This document shows positions 54,580 through 64,000 of a DNA stretch of 64,000 nt, piece after piece. The notes under the pieces were generated by a model. That model saw only the letters and a program-made list of their open reading frames with translations, had not been told where the DNA came from and made no database searches. A program made the translations under genes and the position numbers. The stretch is from Cherax quadricarinatus (taxonomy: Eukaryota; Arthropoda; Malacostraca; Decapoda; Parastacidae): NCBI RefSeq assembly GCF_038502225.1, contig NW_027195234.1, forward strand, positions 1 through 64,000, in the 5' to 3' direction. Position 1 is the first letter of the stretch. Every line of letters begins with the position of its first letter.

Positions 54580-56031
54580 GATGTCGATTCTGACTCCGAC
54601 AATTATAATATAAGCGAGAGTAATGAAGGGAATAAGAGTCTGCGAGAGTTAGCATCGATGTGTGACGTTTCTTCTTCGAAAATTCCATTTCCAGACTATT
54701 CCAGGATTGAAATCATCAAAAGAGGTAGTTATGTTTATCAGAACAAGGATGGCCCTTTTCGTGATACAAAGAGAAAAAATGCAAAAGGCGATGAGCGTCA
54801 GCTTTCTAAAGAATGGTTCTACAAACAGATGCAGAATTGTGAGAAAGTTTTGCGATCATGGATGGTATACTCGCCAGTCAGTGGGAAATTATACTGTTAC
54901 TGCTGTAGATTGTTTACCTCTAGTGTTACAAGTATAACATCAAAGTTTGTGACTGGGTATCAAATATGGTGGAAGCTGAACCCAAAAGTACACAATCATG
55001 AAACTTCTGATGAACACCTACGTTGCCTCGAGAATTGGAAAACCATGGCAACCGGTTTAAGGGTGAACAAAACCATTCATGCAGAAATAATTGTTTCAAT
55101 GAAAATCCAGAAGAAAAGGTGGAAGGAAATATTGTACAGGCTGCTCGAGATTACACTGTTTCTGGCTAAACAGAACTTAGCATTTCGCGGACACAGGGAG
55201 GACGAATTCTCATCAAATAGAGGAAACTTCTTGAGATGGTTGAATTAATAGCTAAGTATGATCCTCTGATAAAAGAGCACCTAATGAGACTGAAGTGCAG
55301 CTCAAGTGAACACAGGTCATCAGTTTCGTATCTCTCGCCATCAACTCAAAATGAGTTTTTAAGTGTTCTGGCAAATCGAGTCAAAGAGAAACTCGTTACT
55401 GATATCAAAAGAGCTGTATACTACAGCGTTATGTTTGACAGTACACCAGATGTGACACACACTGACCAAATGTCAGAAGTTATCAGGTACTGGCAAATGG
55501 AGGATGGAAGAGTTCAAGTGAAGGAAGTTTTTCTTGTTTTTTTTCCTTTGAATGGCAAAAAAGCTGCTGATATCAGTTCTGATATCCTGAGAAAGCTGGA
55601 AAGTGATGGACTGGACTTCATGCTGTGCCTTGCTCAGGGATATGACAATGCTGCCACCATGGCTGGGGTCCATGGAGGTGTACAAGCCATTCTTAAAGAA
55701 AAGAACAAGAAGGCAATTTTCAGTGGTTGTGTGGACCATTCATTGAACTTGTGTGGTCAGCATTCTTTTGCCGAGAATTCATCATGTGTAAAATTTGTTG
55801 GTAGTCTTGAGTCAGCGTATACATTCTTTGCCTCCTCCACCCATCGATGGGATGTATTAATGGACCATACTGTAGTCTCTTTGGAAAGATTATCAACAAG
55901 ATGGAGTTCTCATTACAATGCAGTGAAACCAGTAGCTGAATCTTTCGAGAAATTTGTGGCAGTGATTGAAGCTCTTTGCGATCCACGGGAATATTTGGAT
56001 ACAAGAGGAGCAGCACAAGGTCTTCTCCCTG
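54580..56031 (+). pseudogene. hAT transposase (TTF zinc finger, DUF4371), N-terminal and central part
   Basis: The open frame with ATG at 54658 continues in phase upstream into an acidic stretch (DVDSDSDNYNISESNEG). A TTF-type zinc finger covers about residues 65-125 from that ATG (WMVYSPVSGKLYCYCCRLF, then NHETSDEHLRCLENW). A frameshift near 55230 moves to the frame from 55236, which has the DUF4371 RNase-H-like domain: YSVMFDSTPDVTHTDQ, LAQGYDNAATMAG, CVDHSLNLCGQHS, then THRWDVLM and STRWSSHYNAVKPV. This is the ZMYM1-like branch of hAT transposases, which cut and paste elements with TIRs and 8-bp duplications. The frame is interrupted at 56031 by a LINE fragment. Confidence 0.88.
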
Positions 56032-56180
56032 CTTCATTCATTCATTAGGGATTTGCCGATACTTCCGGTCCGGGTCTTCTCCAGATGGTGACCCGGCGGT
56101 GGCCCCCGGGTGGGGGGTGTCGTTCATCTTCTTTCTTCTGTCTTCTTTCTTGGGCTCTCCGGGTGGAGGGTTTCTCCCTG
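56032..56180 (-). mobile_element. LINE 3'-end fragment inserted in the hAT transposase
   Basis: A ~140-bp insertion bounded by TTCTCCCTG on both sides (56023-56031 and 56172-56180), a 9-bp target duplication. On the minus strand it contains AAGAAAGAAGACAGAAGAAA and CACCATCTGGAGAAGACCCG and ends with an AATG repeat (56032-56047 in forward sense, CTTCATTCATTCATT). It is homologous to 49900-50055. Transposase coding resumes at 56181 (FTFVCYLYFWCDIL). Confidence 0.85.
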
Positions 56181-57030
56181 TTGTGTGTGATTTCACATTT
56201 GTGTGTTATCTGTATTTCTGGTGTGACATACTTCGGGAGGTTCAGCTTGACAGCAGTACTTGCAGACTAAGAATTTAACTCTTGACAAAGTGGTGGTGAC
56301 GTTAGACGCACTACGATTATTTTTGAATGAAGGGCGAGATTGCATAGTGGAAAGTTTAATACAACAGCACTTTCGAAATGTGAGAAGTATGGATTTCCAA
56401 CAGAGAGAAGAATCAGGTTAAAGAAAAGGATGGAAGGGGAGCAGGCAAGAGATTCCGGACTCACTCTACAGGAAGAAAACAAGATGGCGATGTTGGAGTG
56501 CATTGATCGTTTTCATAATGAACTCGAGATACGATCAAAAGCAATAAAGGACGTGGCAGCCATGTTTGTGGTCATTCAAAGAATCTTGTACAAGCTACTG
56601 AAGAAGAATTGAAGGTGATGGCTTGAAGACTCACAGTCTTCTATAATGAAATATACAAGAATGAGCTCATGCTTGAAATACCAAGACTAAGGAGACACCT
56701 GCAAGCTGCTGATGTTGATCTTGAAAAAGTTAAGCACTGGACTGCACTGGATGTACTAACATTCATAGTTGAATGGTATTTCATTGAATTTCTTCCAACT
56801 CTGACACTGCTTGAGGTTGTTCCTTACTATACGTGTTTCTGTGGCTTCTTGTGAAAGGAGTTTCTCCAATTTGAAGCTGATTAAAAACTATTTACGGTCC
56901 AAAAAGAGTCGAACCAGAATCTCTGACATAGCAATGTTATCCATATAAAATGGGTCAGTTGACAGCATTGATTTTGATCAAGTGATAGATGATTTTGCAG
57001 GATTGAAGGCAAGGAAATGTAAGATCTGAT
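56181..57030 (+). pseudogene. hAT transposase, C-terminal part with dimerisation domain
   Basis: Fragments in several frames: FTFVCYLYFWCDILREVQL, LDKVVVTLDALRLFLNEGRD, EIPRLRRHLQAADVDLEKVK, and the hAT dimerisation signature SVASCERSFSNLKLIKNYL near 56845-56890. Multiple frameshifts and stops. The C-terminal domain ends about 300 bp before the right terminal repeat. The element cannot supply its own transposase. Confidence 0.85.
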
Positions 57031-57339
57031 TCACTGAGATGTTACCTGTACTCAAGGTCAAATCGGAACTAGTGTTTCTTTGATATTACAATGTTTTTCT
57101 TTATTTTCTATTTTTTTTTTTTTTGGCATTGTTGAAGAATAATAAATGTAGGATGTGTTAGCTGTACTCAAAGTGATATTTGAGTTTATGTTTCCTCAGT
57201 ATTGCTACGATTATTTATTTTATCATTAATAAAGTCACTGGTCATGCAGTAGTGACGTAACTGGAGTTTACTCCCCCCATCCCCCCGCCCTTGGATTTCA
57301 TGGAGGTAACACCAAAGACGCCGCCCTGGGGGACACCAA
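57031..57339. other. hAT 3' non-coding region
   Basis: AT-rich, then a C-rich stretch with GGTAACACC and GGGGGACACC phrases that mirror the left-end subterminal motifs. Confidence 0.55.
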
Positions 57340-57356
57340 CCCTAGCAACGCCTCTG
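57340..57356 (-). mobile_element. hAT right terminal inverted repeat
   Basis: Forward CCCTAGCAACGCCTCTG; read on the minus strand it begins CAGAGGCGTTGCTAGGG and pairs with the left end at 35216-35232. It is followed by CTAATGTC. Confidence 0.75.
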
Positions 57357-57560
57357 CTAATGTCACTAATATTTGGAACGCTGATTCTAAATGTAATATC
57401 GCTTTTTCTCAATAACGTAATTTTAATTAAAAGGTAAATATTTTAAGTTTTTATTTCTCGCCTGTAATCTTTATTGACTTCCTCGCAATGGATGCGTATG
57501 AGGAGCGTAATAAATCTGTCTAAATAACTGGTCTCAAAATAACAATTTTTGTATATACAC
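57357..57560. other. Unannotated sequence before the LINE
   Basis: AT-rich; target duplication and possibly the LINE 5' junction. No gene. Confidence 0.4.
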
Positions 57561-57674
57561 ACACGCTGCCACACACAAAAACATACATACACATACACAT
57601 CACATGCACGCACACACACACACACACATCTGAAACAGCACAGAGACAAAGATATTACAGAAGTAGCATCGGCA

Positions 57675-58454
57675 ATGGCTACATCGAACACAGACAACAG
57701 GTCCGAAGGAAGCATGGAAACTAAACTGTATGCAGAGGTCCTGTCAAACCCACATGGGGCCAAAACAAAGACAGGGAGCACTCTAGGACAGAAAGAGAGG
57801 TTGGAAGACATTGATGGAACTAGGACATGTGCAAGGACCTTACCAGATACCTGTGGGGGCCAGGAGCAAGTGAGCAGGAAGGATAAACCAAGAAGCATAG
57901 GGGCCATAACGAGGGAAGGGACTGAAGGAAGGAACACTCCACGGGAAGGAACTAAAACACATCAGAGGATGCAATGGGAGTCACAGTGGGAGGTGGAAAG
58001 GGAGAGATCCGTGTTTGTCTATGGGCTAGACGAAGCTGAAGGGGAAACTTATGATGAAAGAAAGCAGGAGGAGAAAAAAGCGATTGAAGACATCATGAAG
58101 GTGATAGGCGAGGGGGACATGACCCAGGTGGCAAATTTTCGGAGAATTGGGTGGTTCACAAAGAAAAGGAATCGGCCTCTCAAAGTAATTTTCAAGGCAG
58201 AATCAACCCGAACCATGATCCTGCAGGAGAAAGCACGGCTGAGAGGCAAGCAGGAGTTCCGGAGTGTGTACCTCGACCGAGACAGAACACAGGACGAAAG
58301 GAAGACAATGAAAGAGAGAGTTCAAAAACGAAAGGAGAAATGGGAGGAAATGAAAAAGGAGAGCAGAATAACCCAGGATCAAATGGAAGGACAAGCGCAC
58401 CCCCCAGAAACACCTGCAGAAGGACTCCAGCCACGACACCCCCAAGGCAACTGA
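57675..58454 (+). CDS. LINE ORF1 (RRM-like nucleic-acid-binding protein)
   Basis: 259 residues from the ATG at 57675. I chose this ATG because upstream sequence is a translated CA repeat. The N-terminal half is polar and low complexity. Residues ~110-215 have an RRM-like pattern typical of LINE ORF1 proteins: RSVFVYGLDEAEGETYDERK, MTQVANFRRIG, RPLKVIFKAESTRTMIL and FRSVYLDRDRTQDERKTMKE. A basic coiled-coil-like stretch (RVQKRKEKWEEMKKES) follows. The likely role is binding LINE RNA. No PHD or esterase domain is present, unlike the ORF1 at 52522-53076. Confidence 0.85.
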   Translation: MATSNTDNRSEGSMETKLYAEVLSNPHGAKTKTGSTLGQKERLEDIDGTRTCARTLPDTCGGQEQVSRKDKPRSIGAITREGTEGRNTPREGTKTHQRMQWESQWEVERERSVFVYGLDEAEGETYDERKQEEKKAIEDIMKVIGEGDMTQVANFRRIGWFTKKRNRPLKVIFKAESTRTMILQEKARLRGKQEFRSVYLDRDRTQDERKTMKERVQKRKEKWEEMKKESRITQDQMEGQAHPPETPAEGLQPRHPQGN

Positions 58455-61402
58455 ACATTCCAAACCAACCATCACACACCGATCCCTCTGTTTCCACCCC
58501 CCGCACCACAGTTACAGTATTAGAACAGAAGTTGAAGGTTTGGTACACAAATGCAGATGGATTAACGAATAAACATGAGGAATGGCAAGAAAGAATCAAT
58601 GAGAAGTCCCCAGACATCATAGCAGTTACAGAAACAAAACTCATGGAGACAATAACAGATGCAATCTTCCCACAAGGATACCAGATCATGAGGAAAGATA
58701 GAAGGGGTAGGGGGGGAGGTGGGGTTGCTCTGCTCGTAAAAAACAGATGGAAATTCGAGAAAATGGAAGGAATAGATGAGACAGGAGAAAGAGACTACAT
58801 AGCAGGTACACTTCAGTCTGGGGAACACAAAGTGGTCATTGCAGTGATGTATAATCCACCACAGAACTGCAGGAGGCCAAGAGAGGAATATGAAGAGAGC
58901 AACAGAGCAATGGTGGACACACTTGCTGAGGTGGCAAGAAGAGCTCACTCCAGCAGAGCAAAGTTGCTGGTTATGGGGGATTTCAACCACAGGGAGATTG
59001 ACTGGGAAAACCTGGAGCCACATGGGGGTCCCGAAACATGGAGAGCCAGGATGTTGGACGTGGTGCTGGAAAATCTCATGCACCAACATGTTAAGGACAC
59101 TACCAGAGTGAGAGGGGAGGATGAACCAGCAAGATTGGACCTTGTGTTCACCCTGGGCAGCTCAGACATTGAGGATATCAAGTATGAGAGTCCCCTAGGA
59201 GCTAGCGACCACGTGGTTCTGTGCTTTGAATACATAGTAGAGCTGCAAGTGGAGAGAATAACAGGAGTAGAATGGGAAAAGCCTGACTATAAAAGAGGGG
59301 ACTACATAGGGTTGAAGAACTTCATGCGGGAGGTCCAGTGGGACAGAGAACTGGCAGGAAAGCCAGTAAATGAAATGATGGAATATGTAGCAACAAAATG
59401 CAAGGAGGCAGTGGAAAGGTTCATTCCCAAGGGCAACAGTAACAACGGGAAGACCAGAACAAGCCCCTGGTTTACCCGACGGTGTAAGGAGGCAAAAACA
59501 AAGTGCAATAGAGAATGGAAAAAGTACAGAAGGCAGAGAACACACGAAAATAGGGAGATCAGTCGCAGAGCCAGGAATGAGTACGCACAGGTAAGGAGGG
59601 AGGCCCAGCGACAGTATGAAAATGACATAGCATCGAGAATCAAGACTGACCCGAAACTGTTGTATAGCCACATCAGGAGGAAGACAACAGTCAAAGACCA
59701 GGTGATCAGATTAAGGACAGAAGGTGGAGAACTCACAAGAAATGATCAGGAGGTATGTGAGGAGCTGAACAGGAGATTTAAGGAAGTTTTTACAGTAGAG
59801 ACAGGAAGGGCTGTGGGAAGACAGCACAGAAGGGAACATCAAGAGGGAATATACCAACAAGTGTTGGATGACATACGAACAACTGAGGAGGAGGTGAAGA
59901 AGCTCTTAAGTGACCTTGACACCTCAAAGGCGATGGGACCGGACAACATCTCCCCATGGGTCCTTAGAGAAGGAGCAGAGATGCTGTGTGTGCCTCTAAC
60001 CACAATCTTCAACACATCCCTTGAAACTGGGCAACTACCTGAGAAATGGAAGACAGCTAATGTAGTCCCCATATTTAAGAAAGGAAACAGAAACGAGGCA
60101 CTAAACTACAGACCTGTGTCTCTGACATGTATTGTGTGCAAAGTCATGGAGAAGATTATCAGGAGGAGAGTGGTCGAACACCTGGAAAGGAACAAGATTA
60201 TAAATGAAAACCAGCATGGGTTCATGGAAGGCAAATCTTGTATCACAAACCTCCTGGAGTTTTATGACAAGGTAACAGAAGTAAGACACGAGAGAGAGGG
60301 TTGGGTAGATTGCGTTTTCCTAGACTGCAGGAAGGCCTTTGACACAGTTCCCCACAAGAGATTAGTGCAGAAGCTGGAGGATCAGGCACACATAAAAGGA
60401 AGGGCACTGCAATGGATAAGGGAATACCTGACAGGGAGGCAGCAACGAGTCATGGTACGTGAAGAGGTATCACAGTGGGCGCCTGTTACGAGCGGGGTCC
60501 CACAGGGGTCAGTTCTAGGACCAGTGCTATTTTTGATATATGTGAACGACATGATGGAAGGAATAGACTCTGAAGTGTCCCTGTTCGCAGATGACGTGAA
60601 GTTGATGAGAAGAATTAAATCGGACGAGGATGAGGCAGGACTGCAAAGAGACCTGGAGAGGCTGGACATGTGGTCCAGTAACTGGCTCCTCGAATTCAAT
60701 CCAGCCAAATGCAAAGTCATGAAGATTGGGGAGGGGCAAAGAAGACCGCAGACAGAATATAGGCTAGGTGGACAAAGACTACAGACCTCACTCAGGGAGA
60801 AAGACCTTGGGGTGACCATAACACCGAGTACATCACCGGAGGCACACATCAACCAAATAACCGCTGCAGCATACGGGCGCCTGGCAAACCTGAGAATAGC
60901 GTTCCGATACCTCAATAAGGAATCGTTCAAGACACTGTACACTGTGTATGTTAGGCCCATACTGGAGTATGCAGCACCAGTCTGGAACCCACACCTGGTC
61001 AAGCACGTCAAGAAGTTAGAGAAAGTACAAAGGTTTGCAACAAGGCTAGTCCCAGAGCTCAAGGGAATGTCGTACGAGGAAAGGTTAAGGGAAATCGGAC
61101 TGACGACACTGGAGGACAGAAGGGTCAGGGGAGACATGATAACGACATACAAGATACTGCGGGGAATAGACAAGGTGGACAGAGATAGGATGTTCCAGAG
61201 AGGGGACACAGGGACAAGGGGTCACAACTGGAAGCTGAAGACTCAGACGAGTCACAGGGACGTTAGGAAGTATTTCTTCAGTCATAGAGTTGTCAGCAAG
61301 TGGAATAGCCTAGCAAGTGAAGTAGTGGAGGCAGGAACCATACATAGTTTTAAGAAGAGGTATGACAAAGCTCAGGAAGCAGAGAGAGAGAGGATCCAGT
61401 AG
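58340..61402 (+). CDS. LINE ORF2: AP endonuclease and reverse transcriptase
   Basis: 1020 residues from the ATG at 58340, overlapping ORF1 by 115 bp in a different frame; sequence before this ATG reads as an ORF1 shadow. Endonuclease from about residue 65: LKVWYTNADGLTNK, DIIAVTETKL, GGGVALLVKN, MYNPPQNC, LVMGDFNHREIDWE, RLDLVFTLGSSD, LGASDHVVLCF. RT: NYRPVSLTCIVCKVMEKII, NENQHGFMEGKSCITNLLEF, CVFLDCRKAFDTVPHKRLV, TSGVPQGSVLGPVLFLIYVN, catalytic FADD at residues 749-752. The C-terminus has RPILEYAAPVWNPHLVKHVK and FFSHRVVSKWNSLASEVVEA. No stop or shift. It carries out target-primed reverse transcription. Confidence 0.93.
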   Translation: MGGNEKGEQNNPGSNGRTSAPPRNTCRRTPATTPPRQLNIPNQPSHTDPSVSTPRTTVTVLEQKLKVWYTNADGLTNKHEEWQERINEKSPDIIAVTETKLMETITDAIFPQGYQIMRKDRRGRGGGGVALLVKNRWKFEKMEGIDETGERDYIAGTLQSGEHKVVIAVMYNPPQNCRRPREEYEESNRAMVDTLAEVARRAHSSRAKLLVMGDFNHREIDWENLEPHGGPETWRARMLDVVLENLMHQHVKDTTRVRGEDEPARLDLVFTLGSSDIEDIKYESPLGASDHVVLCFEYIVELQVERITGVEWEKPDYKRGDYIGLKNFMREVQWDRELAGKPVNEMMEYVATKCKEAVERFIPKGNSNNGKTRTSPWFTRRCKEAKTKCNREWKKYRRQRTHENREISRRARNEYAQVRREAQRQYENDIASRIKTDPKLLYSHIRRKTTVKDQVIRLRTEGGELTRNDQEVCEELNRRFKEVFTVETGRAVGRQHRREHQEGIYQQVLDDIRTTEEEVKKLLSDLDTSKAMGPDNISPWVLREGAEMLCVPLTTIFNTSLETGQLPEKWKTANVVPIFKKGNRNEALNYRPVSLTCIVCKVMEKIIRRRVVEHLERNKIINENQHGFMEGKSCITNLLEFYDKVTEVRHEREGWVDCVFLDCRKAFDTVPHKRLVQKLEDQAHIKGRALQWIREYLTGRQQRVMVREEVSQWAPVTSGVPQGSVLGPVLFLIYVNDMMEGIDSEVSLFADDVKLMRRIKSDEDEAGLQRDLERLDMWSSNWLLEFNPAKCKVMKIGEGQRRPQTEYRLGGQRLQTSLREKDLGVTITPSTSPEAHINQITAAAYGRLANLRIAFRYLNKESFKTLYTVYVRPILEYAAPVWNPHLVKHVKKLEKVQRFATRLVPELKGMSYEERLREIGLTTLEDRRVRGDMITTYKILRGIDKVDRDRMFQRGDTGTRGHNWKLKTQTSHRDVRKYFFSHRVVSKWNSLASEVVEAGTIHSFKKRYDKAQEAERERIQ

Positions 61403-61476
61403 CGATCAGTGAAGAGGCGGGGCCAGGAGCTGAGTCTCGACCCCTGCAACCACAATTAGGTGAGTACAATTAGGTG

Positions 61477-61478
<2 letters not shown>

Positions 61479-61530
<52 letters not shown>

Positions 61531-61740
61531 CGCAAACACGCAAACACACGCAAGCACACACAAATATACACGCACACACAAACGCTGGCACACAAAAATG
61601 TACGCACATGCGCACACACACACACACACACACACAGGCGCAAACACGCAAACACACGCAAGCACACACAAATATGCACGCACACACAAACGCTGGCACA
61701 CAAAAATGTACGCACATGCGCACACACACACACACACACG

Positions 61741-61791
<51 letters not shown>

Positions 61792-61811
61792 GCACACACA
61801 CACACACACAC
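61479..61811. repeat. Compound (CA)n array with a 108-bp internal duplication
   Basis: Starts at the last GTGAGTAC of the LINE. A non-CA insert beginning GGCGCAAACACGCAAACACA at 61529 is repeated at 61637 with very few changes. Open frames in both strands are artefacts. Confidence 0.95.
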
Positions 61812-61875
61812 ACCTAATAGCGGCCAACGAAGAGGCGGGGCCAGCAGCTGTAACTCAACCCCTGCAACCACAATC
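61811..61875 (+). mobile_element. Extra LINE-tail fragment beyond the CA array
   Basis: CTAATAGCGGCCAACGAAGA then GGCGGGGCCAGCAGC and CCCCTGCAACCACAAT: a diverged copy of the LINE 3' UTR at 61401-61455, on the far side of the microsatellite. Confidence 0.75.
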
Positions 61876-63104
61876 TTTATATTATCAAGTACTGTAATAT
61901 ATTAATCGTAGTATATTTTACACCATTAATGTTATGGAACACTAAATTATATTTAAGTTAATGACAATTTTTAGGGTCTTAATATACCAGGTGATATTAC
62001 CTAACTGTACTGAGTCCTGACACACCATTGTGCACTATTTAGTAATTTAATAAATGCTAATTATATTAAATCTCAATGTTTGAAACTTGCTTAAAAGGTG
62101 AATGTGAGCGAAAAGTTCAACAGATAGGAGTAGCAAGCGAGTATATGGTGACGATAGTTTGATTGCCAGTCTGCTTGTTAAGGTAAAGTCAGTCTATCTC
62201 CCGCTATCACCCCCCCTTTTCTCCACCCGGAAAGGTGACGTGTGGGGTACCGACCAAATGATAATCACTTGACTCACAGCTCCCAACACAACTAAGTAAA
62301 AGCCTCTGCTCCTGTTTTTAATGGATATATTGGTTTAAGCTTCACTTTTAACCAATTCTAAGACGTAGTTCATTCTGCCTTGATTTCCAGGTTTTGCATT
62401 TCAGTCTTCACCAGTCTTTTAAATGCTTTACTTATGGAGAGTGATTTCTTAAGCGGTGTTTAACTTTTGTCTCTTTCTAGCCTGGAATGTCAGCTCGGGT
62501 CATCTGGCAACCAAAGAAACAGTGTTGAAGGAGACGAACTTCACACGAGCTGTTGGACGTCACTTTTTATCTACGTACCTGATAAGTGTAGTCAACCCCA
62601 GGCAACTACCCCTCATCTTTGCAGTGGTGGAAGACCTGCGTTCCTATCATCTTGACGGACTATTCAAGGCTAGAGACTCTGTGACGAACTAGTCGTTGAG
62701 ATGTCAGATGTGACCCACCCACCCACATCAGCAACGGCTACCATTTCTACAATACGCGGTGTCAACATCAACCAGACACCCCAGTCTAACTGTACATATT
62801 AGCGTTGAATTCAGATATTTTTATTTTTCATTTTTCTTTCAAGTAGGAGAAAAGTTCATATTTAAATGTTTTATATTTTCAATTTTAACAATAAAATGCT
62901 TATCTTTGTATATTATTATTCTTTTTCTATTCTTTAATTTTCTTAAGGAGGAGCGAGCCTTGGTAAGACCTACTTAAGATCTTACAGGGTTGAGTAAGTC
63001 TTCACACTGAATTGATTCATTTTGTCACAAACGAAAATCTTAGAGATTCTGGTGTAAAGCAGCAGAGGAAGAATATCTTTACCACTTAAGTATTTGAGGA
63101 GTGG
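61876..63104. other. Unannotated sequence
   Basis: A frame at 62456-62692 has no recognised domain. No RNA gene or repeat seen. The stretch includes AT-rich runs at 62810-62940. Confidence 0.4.
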
Positions 63105-64000
63105 CATGACCTCCTGGATGGTGTGAGTGGCATGACCTCCTGGATGGTGTGAGTGGCATGACCTCCTGGATGGTGTGAGTGGCATGACCTCAAGGATGGT
63201 GTGAGTGGCATGACCTCAAGGATGGTGTGAGTGGCATGACCTCAAGGATGGTGTGAGTGGCATGACCTCCTGGATGGTGTGAGTGGCATGACCTCCTGGA
63301 TGGTGTGAGTGGCATGACCTCAAGGATGGTGCGAGTGGCATGACCTCAAGGATGGTGTGAGTGGCATGACCTCAAGGATGGTGTGAGTGGCATGACCTCC
63401 TGGATGGTGTGAGTGGCATGACCTCAAGGATGGTGTGAGTGGCATGACCTAAAGGATGGTATGAGTGGCATGACCTCAAGGATGCTGAAGGTGGCATGAC
63501 CCTCAGGATGTTGTGCGTGGCATGACCCAAAGGATGTTGTGAGTGGCATGACCTCCAGGATGCGGAAGGTGGCATGACCCTCAGGATGTTGTGCGTGGTA
63601 TGACCTCTTGGATGCTGTGAGTTGCTTGACCTCAAGGATGTTGTGAGTGGCATGACCTCCAGGATGCGGAAGGTGGCATGACCCTCAGGATGTTGTGCAT
63701 GGCATGACCTCAAGGATGGTGTGAGTGGCATGACCTCAAGGATGGTGTGAGTGGCATGACCTCAAGGATGGTGTGAGTGGCATGACCTAAAGGATGGTGT
63801 GAGTGGCATGACCTCCAGGATGCTGAAGGTGGCATGACCCTCAGTATGTTGTGCGTGGTATGACCTCTTGGATGCTGTGAGTTGCTTGACCTCAAGGATG
63901 TTGTGAGTGGCATGACCTCCAGGATGCTGAAGGTGGCATGACCCTCAGGATGTTGTGCATGGCATGACCTCAAGGATGGTGTGAGTGGCATGACCTCCAG
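63105..64000. repeat. 26-bp minisatellite, runs off the window
   Basis: About 34 copies of TGGCATGACCTCCTGGATGG plus TGTGAG. Variants include CTCAAGG, CTAAAGG, TGCTGAAGG and TTGTGCG. A block of about five units (63500-63720) recurs with changes at 63810-63980. It is unrelated in sequence to the other 26-bp array. Confidence 0.96.

Larger units (their letters stand above)
35216..57356 (+). mobile_element. hAT transposon expanded by nested insertions (composite)
   Basis: Left end CAGAGGCGTCGTTAGGG (35216-35232) and right end, read inward on the minus strand, CAGAGGCGTTGCTAGGG (57340-57356) agree at 15 of 17 positions. Flanking octamers are CTAATGTG (35208-35215) and CTAATGTC (57357-57364), matching at 7 of 8, as expected for the 8-bp target duplication of hAT elements. 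The broken hAT transposase at 54.5-57.0 kb lies next to the right end. Removing recognised insertions leaves roughly 3.5 kb, a normal size for such an element. The alternative is two unrelated ends of the same family with a chance octamer match. Confidence 0.6.
57561..61480 (+). mobile_element. Apparently intact CR1/L2-group LINE
   Basis: ORF1 (57675-58454) and ORF2 (58340-61402) are both uninterrupted. The 3' UTR contains GAAGAGGCGGGGCCAGGAGC and ends with two copies of AATTAGGTGAGTAC (61455-61482). 5'-truncated relatives lie at 3955 and 23165. The 5' boundary is uncertain because the leader includes a CA-rich stretch (57555-57628). Intact frames suggest recent insertion and possible activity. 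Confidence 0.85.

Noticed and set aside
58151..58339. N-terminal extension of LINE ORF2 before the ATG at 58340
   Set aside because: It has no ATG start, and its sequence is the frame-shifted shadow of ORF1.
61474..61905. His/Thr-rich and Cys/Val-rich frames
   Set aside because: Translation of CA microsatellite in all frames.
62456..62692. 78-codon plus-strand frame
   Set aside because: No domain, repeat family or supporting signal; length compatible with chance.

Overview
The window looks like repeat-rich intergenic DNA from a decapod crustacean (crayfish, shrimp or lobster group). That placement is from memory: several interspersed motifs, such as the block containing CACTGCAGCAGGCCTACTG, are ones I know as very common in decapod genomes. 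I found no host protein gene, rRNA or functional tRNA. By my rough tally about 40 percent of the window is tandem repeat, and most of the rest is transposable elements.

Layout. 1-16.7 kb holds minisatellites, dominated by a 26-bp array (2.9-10.95 kb) interrupted by a LINE tail, plus a foldback element, two tRNA-derived SINEs and a ~95-bp array. 16.8-20.4 kb holds a decayed Ty3/gypsy retrotransposon on the minus strand whose integrase lies upstream of reverse transcriptase. 20.5-35.1 kb holds large arrays with periods of 29, 23, 41, 30 and 63 bp and a pseudogene of an uncharacterised arthropod family. 35.2-57.4 kb appears to be one hAT DNA transposon blown up to about 22 kb by nested insertions. 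Its two ends carry matching 17-bp terminal repeats and a 7-of-8 target duplication. Inside are a 48/44-bp array, CR1-like LINE pieces (one with an esterase-domain ORF1), an apparently intact Jockey-like LINE, an ORF1-only LINE derivative and several hairpin (foldback) elements. 57.5-61.5 kb holds an apparently intact CR1/L2-group LINE with both ORFs. 61.5-64 kb holds CA repeats, unannotated sequence and a 26-bp array that runs off the window.

How the parts relate. The coding capacity is that of selfish elements: endonuclease plus reverse transcriptase from LINEs, gag/protease/integrase/RT/RNase H from the gypsy element, and a broken hAT transposase. Short elements probably depend on these enzymes: SINEs, LINE 3' tails and a dispersed hairpin family carrying a hammerhead-ribozyme-like core. 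The very long reading frames (up to 1500 codons) inside the arrays are artefacts of repeat periodicity and are not annotated as genes.
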